Assembly: GCA_016212515.1 (NCBI GenBank)
Contig: JACRFZ010000117.1
Coordinates: forward strand, 1-64,000
Length of the DNA stretch: 64,000 nt
Direction: 5' to 3'
From: Candidatus Melainabacteria bacterium
GTDB taxonomy: Bacteria; Cyanobacteriota; Vampirovibrionia; Obscuribacterales; Obscuribacteraceae
Numbering within the stretch: position 1 is the first letter of the stretch; every line of letters starts with the position of its first letter. This document shows, in pieces, positions 35,452-44,593 of the stretch. The position numbers and the translations under genes are program-made. The notes under the pieces are model-generated. The model was not told where the DNA came from, did not search any database, and worked only from the letters and a program-made list of their open reading frames with translations.

Positions 35452-35555
35452 TCTTTTCGCCTGAAAAGCAGTCAGCACTCGCAAGAGCGGGGATTTTCCA
35501 GCAAAGTCCCCGCTCTCGACCAGAGAAGGTCGAAATCAAAGATGGATACTCCGTC

Positions 35556-36131
35556 ATGAAACACGTAAAGAGCAAGGGAAAGAGAAACCACCGTGGTCAA
35601 GCCATGGTGGAGTTTGCGTTCAGTCTGCCTTTCTTTCTACTAATCATGATCACGATCCTCTATTTCGGGCGCTACTTCTATTTAAAGCAAGTCATATTCA
35701 GTGCCTGCCAGGAGGCAGCCAGAAGCCTCAGTACCAGTGCCAAGCTCAATGACGCAGCCGCCAGACGAATGGTGACCGGCTTTGACGAGAACGGCGCTCT
35801 GGTGGAAGCCACCGCACCGGTGGCAGTGCTACTGGGCAATGCCAATTTGCTCTCCCAGGGCAATACGGGCGATCTGCCGGCCGGAGCCTCCATCCGCGTC
35901 CTGCCTTATGAAGCCACCGGCACTGATCCCACCCTGCCGGACGGCACCATTGCCGTCAAAATCGATTATCCCTTCGTATTTATAGGCAGCCCTTTCGATG
36001 CCTCCGCCAAAGGGGAATTCACCGGCACGGTCTCCGTCTACTCCGGTGAAGGCGGCGCTCCAGTTATCTTTCCGGACAATTTGATCAGCGAAATTGCCGT
36101 CAGCGGACAGCAAATCGCCGGCGACATATAG
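35556..36131 (+). CDS. tadE: TadE-like pseudopilin
   Basis: 191 residues from ATG 35556. It has a prepilin-like site HRG|QAMVEFAFSLPFFLL with Glu at +5, then one hydrophobic helix and a periplasmic domain of about 150 residues. TadE/TadF pseudopilins are processed by the same peptidase as Flp and are needed for pilus assembly. The reading frame continues upstream to about 35298 but overlaps flp there, and ATG 35556 gives the family N-terminus. No strong ribosome binding site; it lies 104 nt after flp. cpaB follows after 13 nt. Confidence 0.85.
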   Translation: MKHVKSKGKRNHRGQAMVEFAFSLPFFLLIMITILYFGRYFYLKQVIFSACQEAARSLSTSAKLNDAAARRMVTGFDENGALVEATAPVAVLLGNANLLSQGNTGDLPAGASIRVLPYEATGTDPTLPDGTIAVKIDYPFVFIGSPFDASAKGEFTGTVSVYSGEGGAPVIFPDNLISEIAVSGQQIAGDI

Positions 36132-36144
36132 AAAGAGGTAAACC

Positions 36145-37155
36145 TTGGCTCAGACCGTACAAGACCTGACAAAAAACCCGCTCCTGCAAAGAGAGCGGCT
36201 ATCACTGCAGAAGTCGGCAGCAAGACCACCAAAAATGAGCCCGGTCACCATGGTGATAGTGGGGCTCATCCTGGTTTTACTGCTGGCTTCTCTGGGCAAG
36301 ACCTTTTTCGCCAAAAAAGTCGCCCCCGTTGAGACCGTGCAAATAGTCGGCGCCGGTCAGGACATCATGCCCGGGTCGAGGATCAACTACAGTTCTCTGC
36401 ATTACATCACCGTACCCAGGTCTTATTTTCAGGACGATATGTTCGTCAAGAACAACCTGGTAGTCGGTCGCATCGCCAGAGCTTATGTAGCCAAAGGCGA
36501 ACCGCTCCTGGCCGCCAGTTTGATGCCCAAAGGTCAAACGCTCTCCCAACAGGTGGAAACCCACGAAAGAGCTGTCTCTCTCAAACTGGACGACGAGGCC
36601 CTGGTTGACCACGGTATTATCTGTGGTGACAAAGTAGATGTCCTCTTCACCACCAGCAAAGACGGCAAAAAGTACACCAGAACCATTTGCCAGAATCTGC
36701 CGGTTATCTATAGCCTGCCCAAGGAAGCCCTCAAGAGCAAGAGCCTACAGGGCAATGACGCCGCCCGTATCACCCTGGCCGTCACGCCGGAACAAGCGGA
36801 AATACTGGCCCAGGCCGAGGAAACCGGCCGCATAAAACTGGCTCTGCGCAATCGTCTCAGCGTTACAGCCCCACACAGTTACGGTGTTTCGGAGGAAGAC
36901 CTGCTTCCGGCCAAAGCTCTTACCGTAAGCGCCGCCGCTCCGGCACCGGTCCAGACGCCGACTGAAACACCTGCCACTGCTAATTTCGAACCCATAGCAC
37001 CACCGCCGCCACCTTTCATAATGCCTCCCTCTTTCAATGAAGTGGCGAGCCGCCCGGAAGTAAAAAAAGCAGCCCAATGGGTAGTTGAAGTATTCACAGG
37101 AAACCGAAGAGAAACCCATGAGTTCCCCCGCCAAGAGCCCACTGAAAGCAAGTAA
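36145..37155 (+). CDS. cpaB: Flp pilus assembly protein CpaB/RcpC
   Basis: 336 residues from TTG 36145 with AGAGG upstream. One membrane helix (TMVIVGLILVLLLASLG, about 35-55) is followed by a SAF domain (AGQDIMPGSRINYSSLHYITVP) and the RcpC region with VDHGIICGDKVDVLFT. In Tad systems CpaB sits in the periplasm and is thought to modulate the secretin channel or pilus. The C-terminal 90 residues are Pro/Ala-rich. It overlaps the next gene by 38 bp, so the two are translationally coupled. Confidence 0.9.
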   Translation: MAQTVQDLTKNPLLQRERLSLQKSAARPPKMSPVTMVIVGLILVLLLASLGKTFFAKKVAPVETVQIVGAGQDIMPGSRINYSSLHYITVPRSYFQDDMFVKNNLVVGRIARAYVAKGEPLLAASLMPKGQTLSQQVETHERAVSLKLDDEALVDHGIICGDKVDVLFTTSKDGKKYTRTICQNLPVIYSLPKEALKSKSLQGNDAARITLAVTPEQAEILAQAEETGRIKLALRNRLSVTAPHSYGVSEEDLLPAKALTVSAAAPAPVQTPTETPATANFEPIAPPPPPFIMPPSFNEVASRPEVKKAAQWVVEVFTGNRRETHEFPRQEPTESK

Positions 37156-38449
37156 TTGCCCATCAAAAACCCGGTGGCGGCGCCATTCCAAGGGCGCCAT
37201 TTTGCCGCTTGCAGTTTTTCTGATGGTTGTGAGTATAGCCTTTGTGGCCCTCACCGTAGACGTAATGCGCTCAGCCTATACGGTGCAAACTCTGCAACAC
37301 GGAACTCGCGCTTGTGCAATGGCTGCTTTTGCCGGGCAGGTCGTGAGCCCTGCCCTACCGTACTCCCAGGACCAGGCTAAAGCCAATATCCTGGCCAGGT
37401 TGGCCGAAATCAACAACAATTCCTGGAATAGCGCCCTCAAAGGTCCGGATGCCTCAATGGAACCGAAGAGTGCCATCAGAGTGGAAGAGGCAGACAGTGA
37501 ATTCCTGGTGAACGATCAGGACCCGAACGAGTTCTTCTTCCATGTAAGAGGAAAGCGGGAAGGCAGCGATGCTCTCAAGAATATGTTCATGCCCCTGATT
37601 TTCGCCTTTAATTCCCTCACCGGCGAGAACTTCGTCGAAACCGCCCCGCAGATTGACGTGACGGTGATGGGTCAACCGGCAAACCGCGTCGGCAAAGGAG
37701 TGAGTCAATTAAGCAGCGGCAGCCAATCCAGGCTGGCCGGTTTTGCCGCCCTGCCTCTGGCCATCAGCAACCTGCAATTTGCCGCTCTGGCCAATCCCTC
37801 CACAGCGCCCTTAAGCACCTATACCATCGATGTCTTGCGCAATAGCTCGGATGTTCTCACCCCCGGTCATATCAAAGGCGGACTGGTCAATTTGACGGCC
37901 GGCACCAGCGGCTACTATGGCGATATAACCGGCGAGAAGGCCGTCACCGACAATCTGGCCAACTTTAAATACTTCTTGCCCTCCGCACCAGGGGCAATAC
38001 CACCTCTGGCTCTGGAAAGAGGAGCCCTTCTAGGAGTAATTCGCCCGCAGGGACCAAGTTGGGACAGCCAATTGAGCAACTGGCAGGCCCTTGCAGTCAG
38101 CTTAAAAGCCAGACCCTACACTTATATTTTTCCTGTTTTGAAAAACGATCCCCTGCCCGGTACAACCGGCAACGAAGTAGCAGGATTTGCCCTCTTTCAA
38201 TTGCAGGATGTGCTCGTAAACGGTTCCGGCACCAGTGGTGCGGCTCTTTCCATAGTGGTCAAGCCGGTTCAATCGCAGGTACTGCCCAATGCCTGCCTGG
38301 CAAGCAAACGCTCCCTGCAAAGCCAGAGCGCTATGCCGGCCCCGGTTTATCCCTTCCAGGCAAGAGTGAGAACCGCTCCTGCTTCCGCCAGCCCCAGCCC
38401 GCGCTGCCTGCTTCTAGCACCGGCTGTAAGCCAGGCACAGGGAGGCTAA
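37118..38449 (+). CDS. tadG: TadG-like protein
   Basis: 443 residues from ATG 37118. The N-terminus has RRHSKGAILPLAVFLMVVS, the TadE/TadG-type helix, followed by a region typical of putative Tad proteins (TLQHGTRACAMAAFAGQV). The long periplasmic portion contains several Ala/Ser/Pro-rich stretches and ends in a low-complexity tail (APASASPSPRC). In Caulobacter and Aggregatibacter, TadG anchors to the membrane and is needed for adhesion. Overlaps cpaB by 38 bp. Assignment rests on position and N-terminal signature, so the exact subtype is uncertain. Confidence 0.7.
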   Translation: MSSPAKSPLKASNCPSKTRWRRHSKGAILPLAVFLMVVSIAFVALTVDVMRSAYTVQTLQHGTRACAMAAFAGQVVSPALPYSQDQAKANILARLAEINNNSWNSALKGPDASMEPKSAIRVEEADSEFLVNDQDPNEFFFHVRGKREGSDALKNMFMPLIFAFNSLTGENFVETAPQIDVTVMGQPANRVGKGVSQLSSGSQSRLAGFAALPLAISNLQFAALANPSTAPLSTYTIDVLRNSSDVLTPGHIKGGLVNLTAGTSGYYGDITGEKAVTDNLANFKYFLPSAPGAIPPLALERGALLGVIRPQGPSWDSQLSNWQALAVSLKARPYTYIFPVLKNDPLPGTTGNEVAGFALFQLQDVLVNGSGTSGAALSIVVKPVQSQVLPNACLASKRSLQSQSAMPAPVYPFQARVRTAPASASPSPRCLLLAPAVSQAQGG

Positions 38450-38453
38450 CACC

Positions 38454-39293
38454 ATGGTGACCAAACTGGAAAATGAAAAACGCCCGCAAGCTGCATCCGA
38501 AAACAGCTCAGGCACACTCACCATAGGTGTGCTCGGCGTCAAGGGCGGCGTCGGGGCCAGCACCTTTGCCCTCAACCTGGCCGCCCAACTGGCGGCCGGC
38601 AACGAACTGCCGGTAAGAGCCGGCTGCCTCCTCTTGGATGCCAATTTGCAGCAGCCGGATCTGGCGCTTCTGCTCAACCTCAAACCGCGCTTTAGCGTGA
38701 GCGATTTGATACCGCGGTTGGATTCGCTCTCAGTGGAGCTGCTCTCCAGTTGCCTGACCGAAAGTTCCAGCGTTTCCCTGCTCACGGCCAGCGCCAATAT
38801 TTCCGAAGCCCTGACCGTCAGCCCCGACGCACTCTCTCAACTGCTCGGCGCAATCAAGACTCTCAAAGGTCTGCCCGTCTGCCTGGTGGACCTGCCCAAA
38901 ACCTTAGACAAAAACTTGCTGACCATGCTCGACGACCTGGACCATTTGATACTGGTCATGGAAGCCACCGTACCGGCATTGGCCGCCACCGGCAAGTGGC
39001 TGTCAATCTTGAGCGATCTTGGCATCGATAAAGATCGCCTCACTCTGGTGTTGAACCGGGCCGGAGGCAAAATGAAAGACGTGGAGAAACAGCTACTCAA
39101 CTTGACGGCAAAGAGGCAAAACCACAATCTTTTCAAAGTAGCCAATGCTTATGAAGAAGCGGAGAATGCAGCCATTGAAGGACTACCTATGGTCTTGCGG
39201 AACAGCCGTAGCGCCTATGCCAAATCCATAGCCGCAGTCTGCCGTCATCTTGCCGAAAACCCGGTCTTGAAGGAGGGCGCATGTCGGATCTGA
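38454..39293 (+). CDS. cpaE: TadZ/CpaE-type MinD-like ATPase
   Basis: 279 residues with a deviant Walker A KGGVGAST at 30-37 and LLLDANLQQPDLALLL, the MinD/ParA fold. Tad systems use TadZ/CpaE to place the pilus machine at a cell pole. The N-terminal receiver-like domain of longer CpaE proteins is missing: only about 24 residues precede the ATPase core. GGAGG ribosome binding site upstream of ATG 38454. It overlaps cpaF by 13 bp. Confidence 0.87.
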   Translation: MVTKLENEKRPQAASENSSGTLTIGVLGVKGGVGASTFALNLAAQLAAGNELPVRAGCLLLDANLQQPDLALLLNLKPRFSVSDLIPRLDSLSVELLSSCLTESSSVSLLTASANISEALTVSPDALSQLLGAIKTLKGLPVCLVDLPKTLDKNLLTMLDDLDHLILVMEATVPALAATGKWLSILSDLGIDKDRLTLVLNRAGGKMKDVEKQLLNLTAKRQNHNLFKVANAYEEAENAAIEGLPMVLRNSRSAYAKSIAAVCRHLAENPVLKEGACRI

Positions 39294-40774
39294 GAGCCTT
39301 AATAAGCAATCTGGGAAAGGACAGCACTCCGGGAAAGGGCAGCCCTTTGGTCCCGCCCGCCGCTCCGTCGAGCACAGCCAGGACGGCGGATAAAGCCGAT
39401 GCAGGCGGCCAGGCAAGTTCGTCCGGTCTTTCTCTCAATTCCAACTTTACTGCTACTCGTCCGGTGGCTCTCAATGATGCCCGCCACGATCTAAAAATGC
39501 GCATCCACGAAAGACTGGTTGATAGCATCGACATTAGTGTGCTTCTGAAAATAGCCGGCGATTCCGAACTGGAAAACGCCGTAGCCGATACCATCAAGAT
39601 CCTTATAGACGAGGAGAGATTACCCCTTTCGGCCGCGGAAAGAGACGAATTATCCAAAGAAGTTCTCTACGAGACCCTGGGTCTTGGCCCACTGGAGCCG
39701 CTCTTATCCGACGGCACCATCAACGATATTCTCGTGAACGGCAGTCAGAGCGTCTGGGTGGATAGAGACGGCAAACTAATTGAAACCGGCATCCGCTTTA
39801 AAGACGATAAGCATCTCTTGCATGTCATCAACCGCATCGTGGCCCGTATCGGTCGCCGCATCGATGAATCCTCTCCCATAGTGGATGCCCGCCTACCTGA
39901 TGGCTCAAGAGTCAATGCCATCATCGCCCCTCTCGCTCTGGACGGCCCCGTTCTTTCCATCCGCCGCTTCCGTCCTGTGCCCTTTGTCTTTTCCGATCTG
40001 GAAGCGCGGGGGGCACTCACCGCGGACATGGCTGAATTTCTCAAGAAAGCGGTACAGGCCAGGCTGAACATACTTATTTCCGGCGGCACATCGGCCGGTA
40101 AAACCACCCTCCTGAATGTGCTCTCCTCCAATATCTCGCAAGAGGAGCGCATCGTCACCATTGAAGATACCGCTGAACTAAGACTGCAACAAAGGCATGT
40201 GATTCGCCTGGAATCAAGACCGGCCAATCTGGAAGGCGAAGGCGCCGTCAAGCAGCGAGAACTGGTAAAAAACGCTCTCCGTATGCGCCCGGATCGCATC
40301 ATCGTGGGGGAAGTCAGGGGCGCCGAAGCCCTGGATATGCTCCAGGCCATGAACACCGGTCACGAAGGCTCACTAACAACCGTGCACGCCAACTCCGCCC
40401 GCGATGCCCTGGCTCGAATAGAAACCCTGGTTCTTCTCTCTGGTGTCGAACTTTCACAGCGCAGTATCAGGGAGCAGATTGGTTCCGCTTTCGATCTGGT
40501 GGTGCAGGTAAAACGGCTTTCCGACGGCAAACGCAGGGTGGTAAGCATCTCTGAAATAACCGGAGTGCAGGAAGGTGTAATCTCCATGCAAGACCTCTTT
40601 GAGTTCAAAGCCACTATGAACGAGAAGGGAGAACTGACAGGACATCACCGTGCTTGCGGCATCAGACCGGCCAAATCCCAACGCTTTGTGGAATACGGCA
40701 TCGACCTGCCGGTAGCACTTTTCACAAGCAGCCTGGAAACAAAAGACAGTGACGGAGGGCGGGAGCAAGAATGA
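39281..40774 (+). CDS. cpaF: CpaF/TadA secretion ATPase
   Basis: 497 residues. Type II/IV secretion ATPase with Walker A GGTSAGKTTLLN near residue 268, then the Asp box TIEDTAELRL, Walker B-region RIIVGEVRGAEALDML and the His box TVHANS. It powers Flp pilus assembly and retraction. The N-terminal 70 residues are a Pro/Ser-rich linker, then a helical N-domain (GLGPLEPLLSDGTINDILV). It overlaps tadZ at the start and tadB by 4 bp (ATGA), so the operon is translationally coupled. Confidence 0.95.
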   Translation: MSDLRALISNLGKDSTPGKGSPLVPPAAPSSTARTADKADAGGQASSSGLSLNSNFTATRPVALNDARHDLKMRIHERLVDSIDISVLLKIAGDSELENAVADTIKILIDEERLPLSAAERDELSKEVLYETLGLGPLEPLLSDGTINDILVNGSQSVWVDRDGKLIETGIRFKDDKHLLHVINRIVARIGRRIDESSPIVDARLPDGSRVNAIIAPLALDGPVLSIRRFRPVPFVFSDLEARGALTADMAEFLKKAVQARLNILISGGTSAGKTTLLNVLSSNISQEERIVTIEDTAELRLQQRHVIRLESRPANLEGEGAVKQRELVKNALRMRPDRIIVGEVRGAEALDMLQAMNTGHEGSLTTVHANSARDALARIETLVLLSGVELSQRSIREQIGSAFDLVVQVKRLSDGKRRVVSISEITGVQEGVISMQDLFEFKATMNEKGELTGHHRACGIRPAKSQRFVEYGIDLPVALFTSSLETKDSDGGREQE

Positions 40775-41736
40775 AGCTCGAGCTTTTGCAACAGTCGCAA
40801 ACTTCCCTGGTACTACTGATGGTGCTCTCGCTGGTAACCGGCGTGGTCGCTACTCGCATCATTAAGCAAATCAAATGGCGCCTACTGGTGCGCAAAAGAG
40901 TCAACGAGGTATTCCAGGGCAGCACCCCGGCGAAGGAAACCGTGCTCCTCAAGGAAAGAGCAGACTCTCCACTTCTGACAGGCTTCTGGGCCCCTACCTT
41001 GATCACTCGTCTGGCGGAAGAAGCCGACCTGAAAGCCATTTCGGCCTCAGATCTCACCCTCATGTGCGCGGGCGGCGCTCTCATTGCCGCCCTTGGTACG
41101 AACCTCCTGGACGGTCCCCTCTGGCTCAGCCTGGTGCTCTTTACTTTGTTCTTGACGGTACCTTTTCTGATCCTGAAATTAAAAGCCATGGCCTTGCGAA
41201 AGAAATTTCAAGAACAATTACCCGACGGCATCGACCTCATGGTCTCGGTCTTGCGCTCCGGTCACAGCCTGCCCCAGTCGGTGCGAGCGATTGCCTCCGA
41301 CTGCCCGAGCCCTTTGAAAGACGAATTTGCCCATATAGATCAGCGCATGAACCTGGGGCTGCCCCTCGGAGATGCTCTTGCTTTTTCCCAGGACAAGTAC
41401 AGATTGACCGAACTTGACCTGATTAGAAGAGCCGTCACCATTCAAACCGAAGTAGGCGGCTCCCTGGCCGAGCTACTGGAGAAGACCAATTCCACCTTAA
41501 GACAGAGGCTGAAGCTGAAGCGCCAGGTACGGGTGCTGACTACCCAGAGCCGCCTCACCGGCTTGATCGTAGCACTCCTGCCTCTGATTCTGGCCTTTGC
41601 CCTGGAAACCCTCAGTCCGGGCTATCTGCGCCCTCTCTTTGAGAAGGATACCGGCAAACTGCTGCTCATGCTGGCCGCCTTCCTACAGGTGCTGGGCATG
41701 TTTCTCATGAAGAAGTTGACGGAGGTAAAAGCCTGA
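40771..41736 (+). CDS. tadB: TadB inner-membrane platform protein
   Basis: 321 residues. Type II secretion system F domain (QLPDGIDLMVSVLRSGHSLPQ, GGSLAELLEKTN), with hydrophobic segments at the N-terminus, about 105-130 and about 265-315. It works with TadC as the membrane platform of the Flp machine, coupled to CpaF. Overlaps cpaF by 4 bp and ends on the base at which tadC starts. Confidence 0.9.
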   Translation: MKLELLQQSQTSLVLLMVLSLVTGVVATRIIKQIKWRLLVRKRVNEVFQGSTPAKETVLLKERADSPLLTGFWAPTLITRLAEEADLKAISASDLTLMCAGGALIAALGTNLLDGPLWLSLVLFTLFLTVPFLILKLKAMALRKKFQEQLPDGIDLMVSVLRSGHSLPQSVRAIASDCPSPLKDEFAHIDQRMNLGLPLGDALAFSQDKYRLTELDLIRRAVTIQTEVGGSLAELLEKTNSTLRQRLKLKRQVRVLTTQSRLTGLIVALLPLILAFALETLSPGYLRPLFEKDTGKLLLMLAAFLQVLGMFLMKKLTEVKA

Positions 41737-42599
41737 TGCCGCAAGTGCTTTTCCGTTCTTTTCTGGAGAGCTATCCGGAACTTCTGGCCGCTCTTGCCCT
41801 GGCACTGTTTCTGGCTGTCAAGTCGGCTTTCGGAAAGAACCGCGACAGCTCTGCTCCCATCTACATACCAATTTACCTGGTCAGTCCGGCGGCGGAGCTT
41901 CTCAAGTTTTTTCCAAATTATCTACAGGGCTTGCAACTCAAATTAAACTATTGCGGTCTGCGCGGCAATACCCAGCTCGGTGTATTGGCGGCAGCCAAAG
42001 TCTATCCGGCCCTCTTGGCTCCACTGGCCGGCATATTTATCAACCATCCTCTTATTCTCACGGCTCTGGCCGCCTTTCTCTTTTTTGCACCGGACCTGGT
42101 GCTGACCATGTTGGCCAGGCGCCGACAGGCTTCCATCAGAGAAGCTCTACCGGAACTGCTCGATTTGATGGTCCTTTGTGTAGATGCCGGTCTCGGTCTG
42201 GATGCCACCTTGAGTCGGGTCGCTCAAGATCCCGCTAACAACAATTCCGCCTTACTTGACGAATTATTGACGCTAAACCGCGATATCTTGCTTGGCATGA
42301 GCCGAGAACGTGCCTTTCAGGAACTCTACAAACGCACCGGCGTGGAAGAGCTGGGTGCCTTCGCCGGCTCCCTCAATCAAACCAGCCAACTGGGACTGAG
42401 TATTTCCAAAACTCTGCGCAACCAGGCCGAATTCCTTCGCTCCAAACTAAGCCAGAAAGCGGAAGAGAAAGCAGCGCGCCTACCTATCTATATGGCCTTC
42501 CCACTCTGGTTTTGCATTATGCCGGCCCTGATGGTGCTGGTCTTAGCCCCCTCTCTACTTATTTTCTTCGAACAAGTAAAACCGGGTTTCGGGCTTTAA
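41736..42599 (+). CDS. tadC: TadC inner-membrane platform protein
   Basis: 287 residues, the second T2SS F-domain protein (ALPELLDLMVLCVDAGLGLD, SQLGLSISKTLRNQAEFLRS) with hydrophobic segments near 90-125 and 250-280. It is the last gene of the Tad block. After it come 262 nt without a gene, holding only a short hairpin ATGGGA/TCCCAT (42621-42636) with no T-run. No cpaA/tadV peptidase or rcpA/cpaC secretin follows in the window. Confidence 0.9.
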   Translation: MPQVLFRSFLESYPELLAALALALFLAVKSAFGKNRDSSAPIYIPIYLVSPAAELLKFFPNYLQGLQLKLNYCGLRGNTQLGVLAAAKVYPALLAPLAGIFINHPLILTALAAFLFFAPDLVLTMLARRRQASIREALPELLDLMVLCVDAGLGLDATLSRVAQDPANNNSALLDELLTLNRDILLGMSRERAFQELYKRTGVEELGAFAGSLNQTSQLGLSISKTLRNQAEFLRSKLSQKAEEKAARLPIYMAFPLWFCIMPALMVLVLAPSLLIFFEQVKPGFGL

Positions 42600-42861
42600 T
42601 TAACCGAAACAGCTCTGACTATGGGAATCCTCCCATGGCAATTGTATTCAGTTGTCACAGAAGAAAAACTATCTTGGCAATGTGAGCAACGCAATAAGCT
42701 CACAAACACCCCTAAATTCCCAAGTTCCAATGCCTGGCGCACGAGCGTCTTCCTCTTGTGAGGGAGCCTATTTTGCCCTGGTTAAAAACCCCAAAAACCA
42801 ATTAACACATACAGAAACAAGCGAACCATTCGCTAGCCTTTTCTAGGCAGGAGGAAAAGTC

Positions 42862-44517
42862 ATGGGTAAAGAAGTAGAAGAAGTGAAGCCCAAAAGCAAG
42901 GCACAGGAAGCCGCCGACAAGACGGTAGACGAAACCAAGAAACAGCTTGAGACCAGACCGGGCGGAGACACCCATGGAGCTTACAACAAGCTGGCCGAGT
43001 CGGTACGGCAAACACACCAGGAGTTGGATAAGGGTGACAAAACCGGCAAAACCTCCAAAGAATATGAAGAAGCAGTGGTGAAAAAGCTGCAAGATGAAAA
43101 GCTCTTGCCGGTTCTTGCCCTGGAGTATGGACAGAGAGCTTTTGAAAAAATCGACCACAAGAGCGCCGACACCGGCATGGGCAACGGCCACCTCACCAAA
43201 GAGGAGCTGAAAGCCTTCAAAGATGCAGGCAGACCGGGGGTCTTCGGTAAAGCCATGGTTGACTCCCTCATCGACCAATCCAGCTCCCTGGAGGGAAAAC
43301 CGGTAGGCGGCAGGGGAGTCAAGCCAGAAGGAATTTCGCAAGTAAATCTGGCCGACGGCGTGATCAAACATGAGAATGCCAGGGAAGCAAAGATAAGCAA
43401 TGAGAAGAAAGCAGAAGAAGTGAAGGTAGTACAGGGAGAAGCCAAGCAACTCCAAAGCTATCTGTTTGAAGGGAAAGACGGAAAACCCTCTCTCTTTGCC
43501 CAGGCTGACTTTGCCGGCTCCAGTGACATAAAGAACAGGAGCGACGGCAAAGTAGGCAAGCATGACTTCGAAGCACTGGCTAGCGATCCCAGACTCTCAG
43601 AGCAAGAGAAAAAAGATCTGAAAGAGAAAGTCCTGGACAAATGGGATGATCCAAAATTCCAGAGTCGCTATCTGGAAAATGGCTATATGAGCGCCGATAC
43701 CTTCAAGAAAGCGACCGGAGAGGAGCAAGCGGCGAAAGAGCAGGAAGCTCAAAAACAAGCCGAGGCGAAGAACAAAGAATTGGAGAACAGGAAGAAAACC
43801 GAAGAAGAGCAGGCAGCAAAGACCAAAACTGAAGCCACTGGTTTGCAAGATCTGCTGAACAAGAATGTAGGCAATGCCAGTGTGCATGAAGCAGCCGACT
43901 ACGCCGGCTCTGACAACAAAGATGCGCGCAGCGACAAACTGGTCAACAAAAATGACCTGAAGGCGCTTCTGGCATCACCCGATTTGGACCCGGCCCTGGC
44001 TAAACAGATCCAGGAAAACATCGTGGACAAAATGGACAGCGCCGACTTCAAGAAAAAATACATGAACGGCGACTACCTTGATCTGGAGAAAATCAAGAAA
44101 GAAACCGGTATTCAAGACGCTGTAGAAGCTGAAGACCAGAAGTGGGAAGAAATAGCCGAGATTGGCAAGGAGACCAAACAAAAAGAGGAAAGTGATGCCA
44201 GAGCCAGGCAAATTGCCCTGGAAAGAGAACAAGCCGTGCAGTTGGCCACGGAGTTGGTCAGAAACGATGGCAGCGGTTCTCTCCACGCCAGAGCTGATTT
44301 CGTCGGATCGTCAGATGCAACGAATCGCACCGACAAATTAGTTGGCAAGAACGACCTGGAAGCTCTGGTTGCCGATCCCAGCTTAAGCGAAGAAAAGCGC
44401 AAATTCATTCAGGACAATTTCCTGGGAGACAAGTGGAATTCGCCGGCAGTGAAGAGGATGAGACAGGGCAACTACATCTCGCCTGAGTCGCTGAAAGCAC
44501 TGCTACCGAACAGCTAA
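42862..44517 (+). CDS. Repeat protein with degenerate EF-hand-like modules
   Basis: 551 residues, AGGAGG ribosome binding site, no signal peptide. Three modules of about 90 residues (195-285, 328-415, 459-550) each contain A-x-x-D-F/Y-x-G-S then a loop such as RSDGKVGKHDFEAL, RSDKLVNKNDLKAL or RTDKLVGKNDLEAL, followed by a helix pair ending KW or KM. The loop resembles a calcium EF-hand (D-x-x-x-D-G-x-V-x-x-x-D) but position 6 is Gly only in the first. An earlier loop at 98-114 (DHKSADTGMGNGHLTKEEL split) looks related. Modules are joined by Lys/Glu/Gln coiled coil. Function unknown; calcium binding is an inference. It may belong to the Tad locus by position. Confidence 0.75.
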   Translation: MGKEVEEVKPKSKAQEAADKTVDETKKQLETRPGGDTHGAYNKLAESVRQTHQELDKGDKTGKTSKEYEEAVVKKLQDEKLLPVLALEYGQRAFEKIDHKSADTGMGNGHLTKEELKAFKDAGRPGVFGKAMVDSLIDQSSSLEGKPVGGRGVKPEGISQVNLADGVIKHENAREAKISNEKKAEEVKVVQGEAKQLQSYLFEGKDGKPSLFAQADFAGSSDIKNRSDGKVGKHDFEALASDPRLSEQEKKDLKEKVLDKWDDPKFQSRYLENGYMSADTFKKATGEEQAAKEQEAQKQAEAKNKELENRKKTEEEQAAKTKTEATGLQDLLNKNVGNASVHEAADYAGSDNKDARSDKLVNKNDLKALLASPDLDPALAKQIQENIVDKMDSADFKKKYMNGDYLDLEKIKKETGIQDAVEAEDQKWEEIAEIGKETKQKEESDARARQIALEREQAVQLATELVRNDGSGSLHARADFVGSSDATNRTDKLVGKNDLEALVADPSLSEEKRKFIQDNFLGDKWNSPAVKRMRQGNYISPESLKALLPNS

Positions 44518-44542
44518 GCATAGGGTCACACCCTAAAATCCA

Positions 44543-44580
44543 GGTACCCCGCCACAAGATTTTCCTCCTGGCGGGGTACC
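44543..44580. terminator. Bidirectional terminator between convergent genes
   Basis: Twelve-bp perfect inverted repeat GGTACCCCGCCA (44543-44554) and TGGCGGGGTACC (44569-44580), 14-base loop. It lies between the stops of the EF-hand-like gene and the TPR gene. The plus side has TCTTTA after it and the minus side only a short A/T-rich run, so efficiency is moderate. A smaller hairpin TAGGG/CCCTA (44521-44535) sits next to it. Confidence 0.7.
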
Positions 44581-44593
44581 TCTTTATCTGGAC

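Noticed and set aside
42652-42846. 64-codon open frame between tadC and the EF-hand-like gene
   Set aside because: No ribosome binding site, low-complexity product, non-ATG start.
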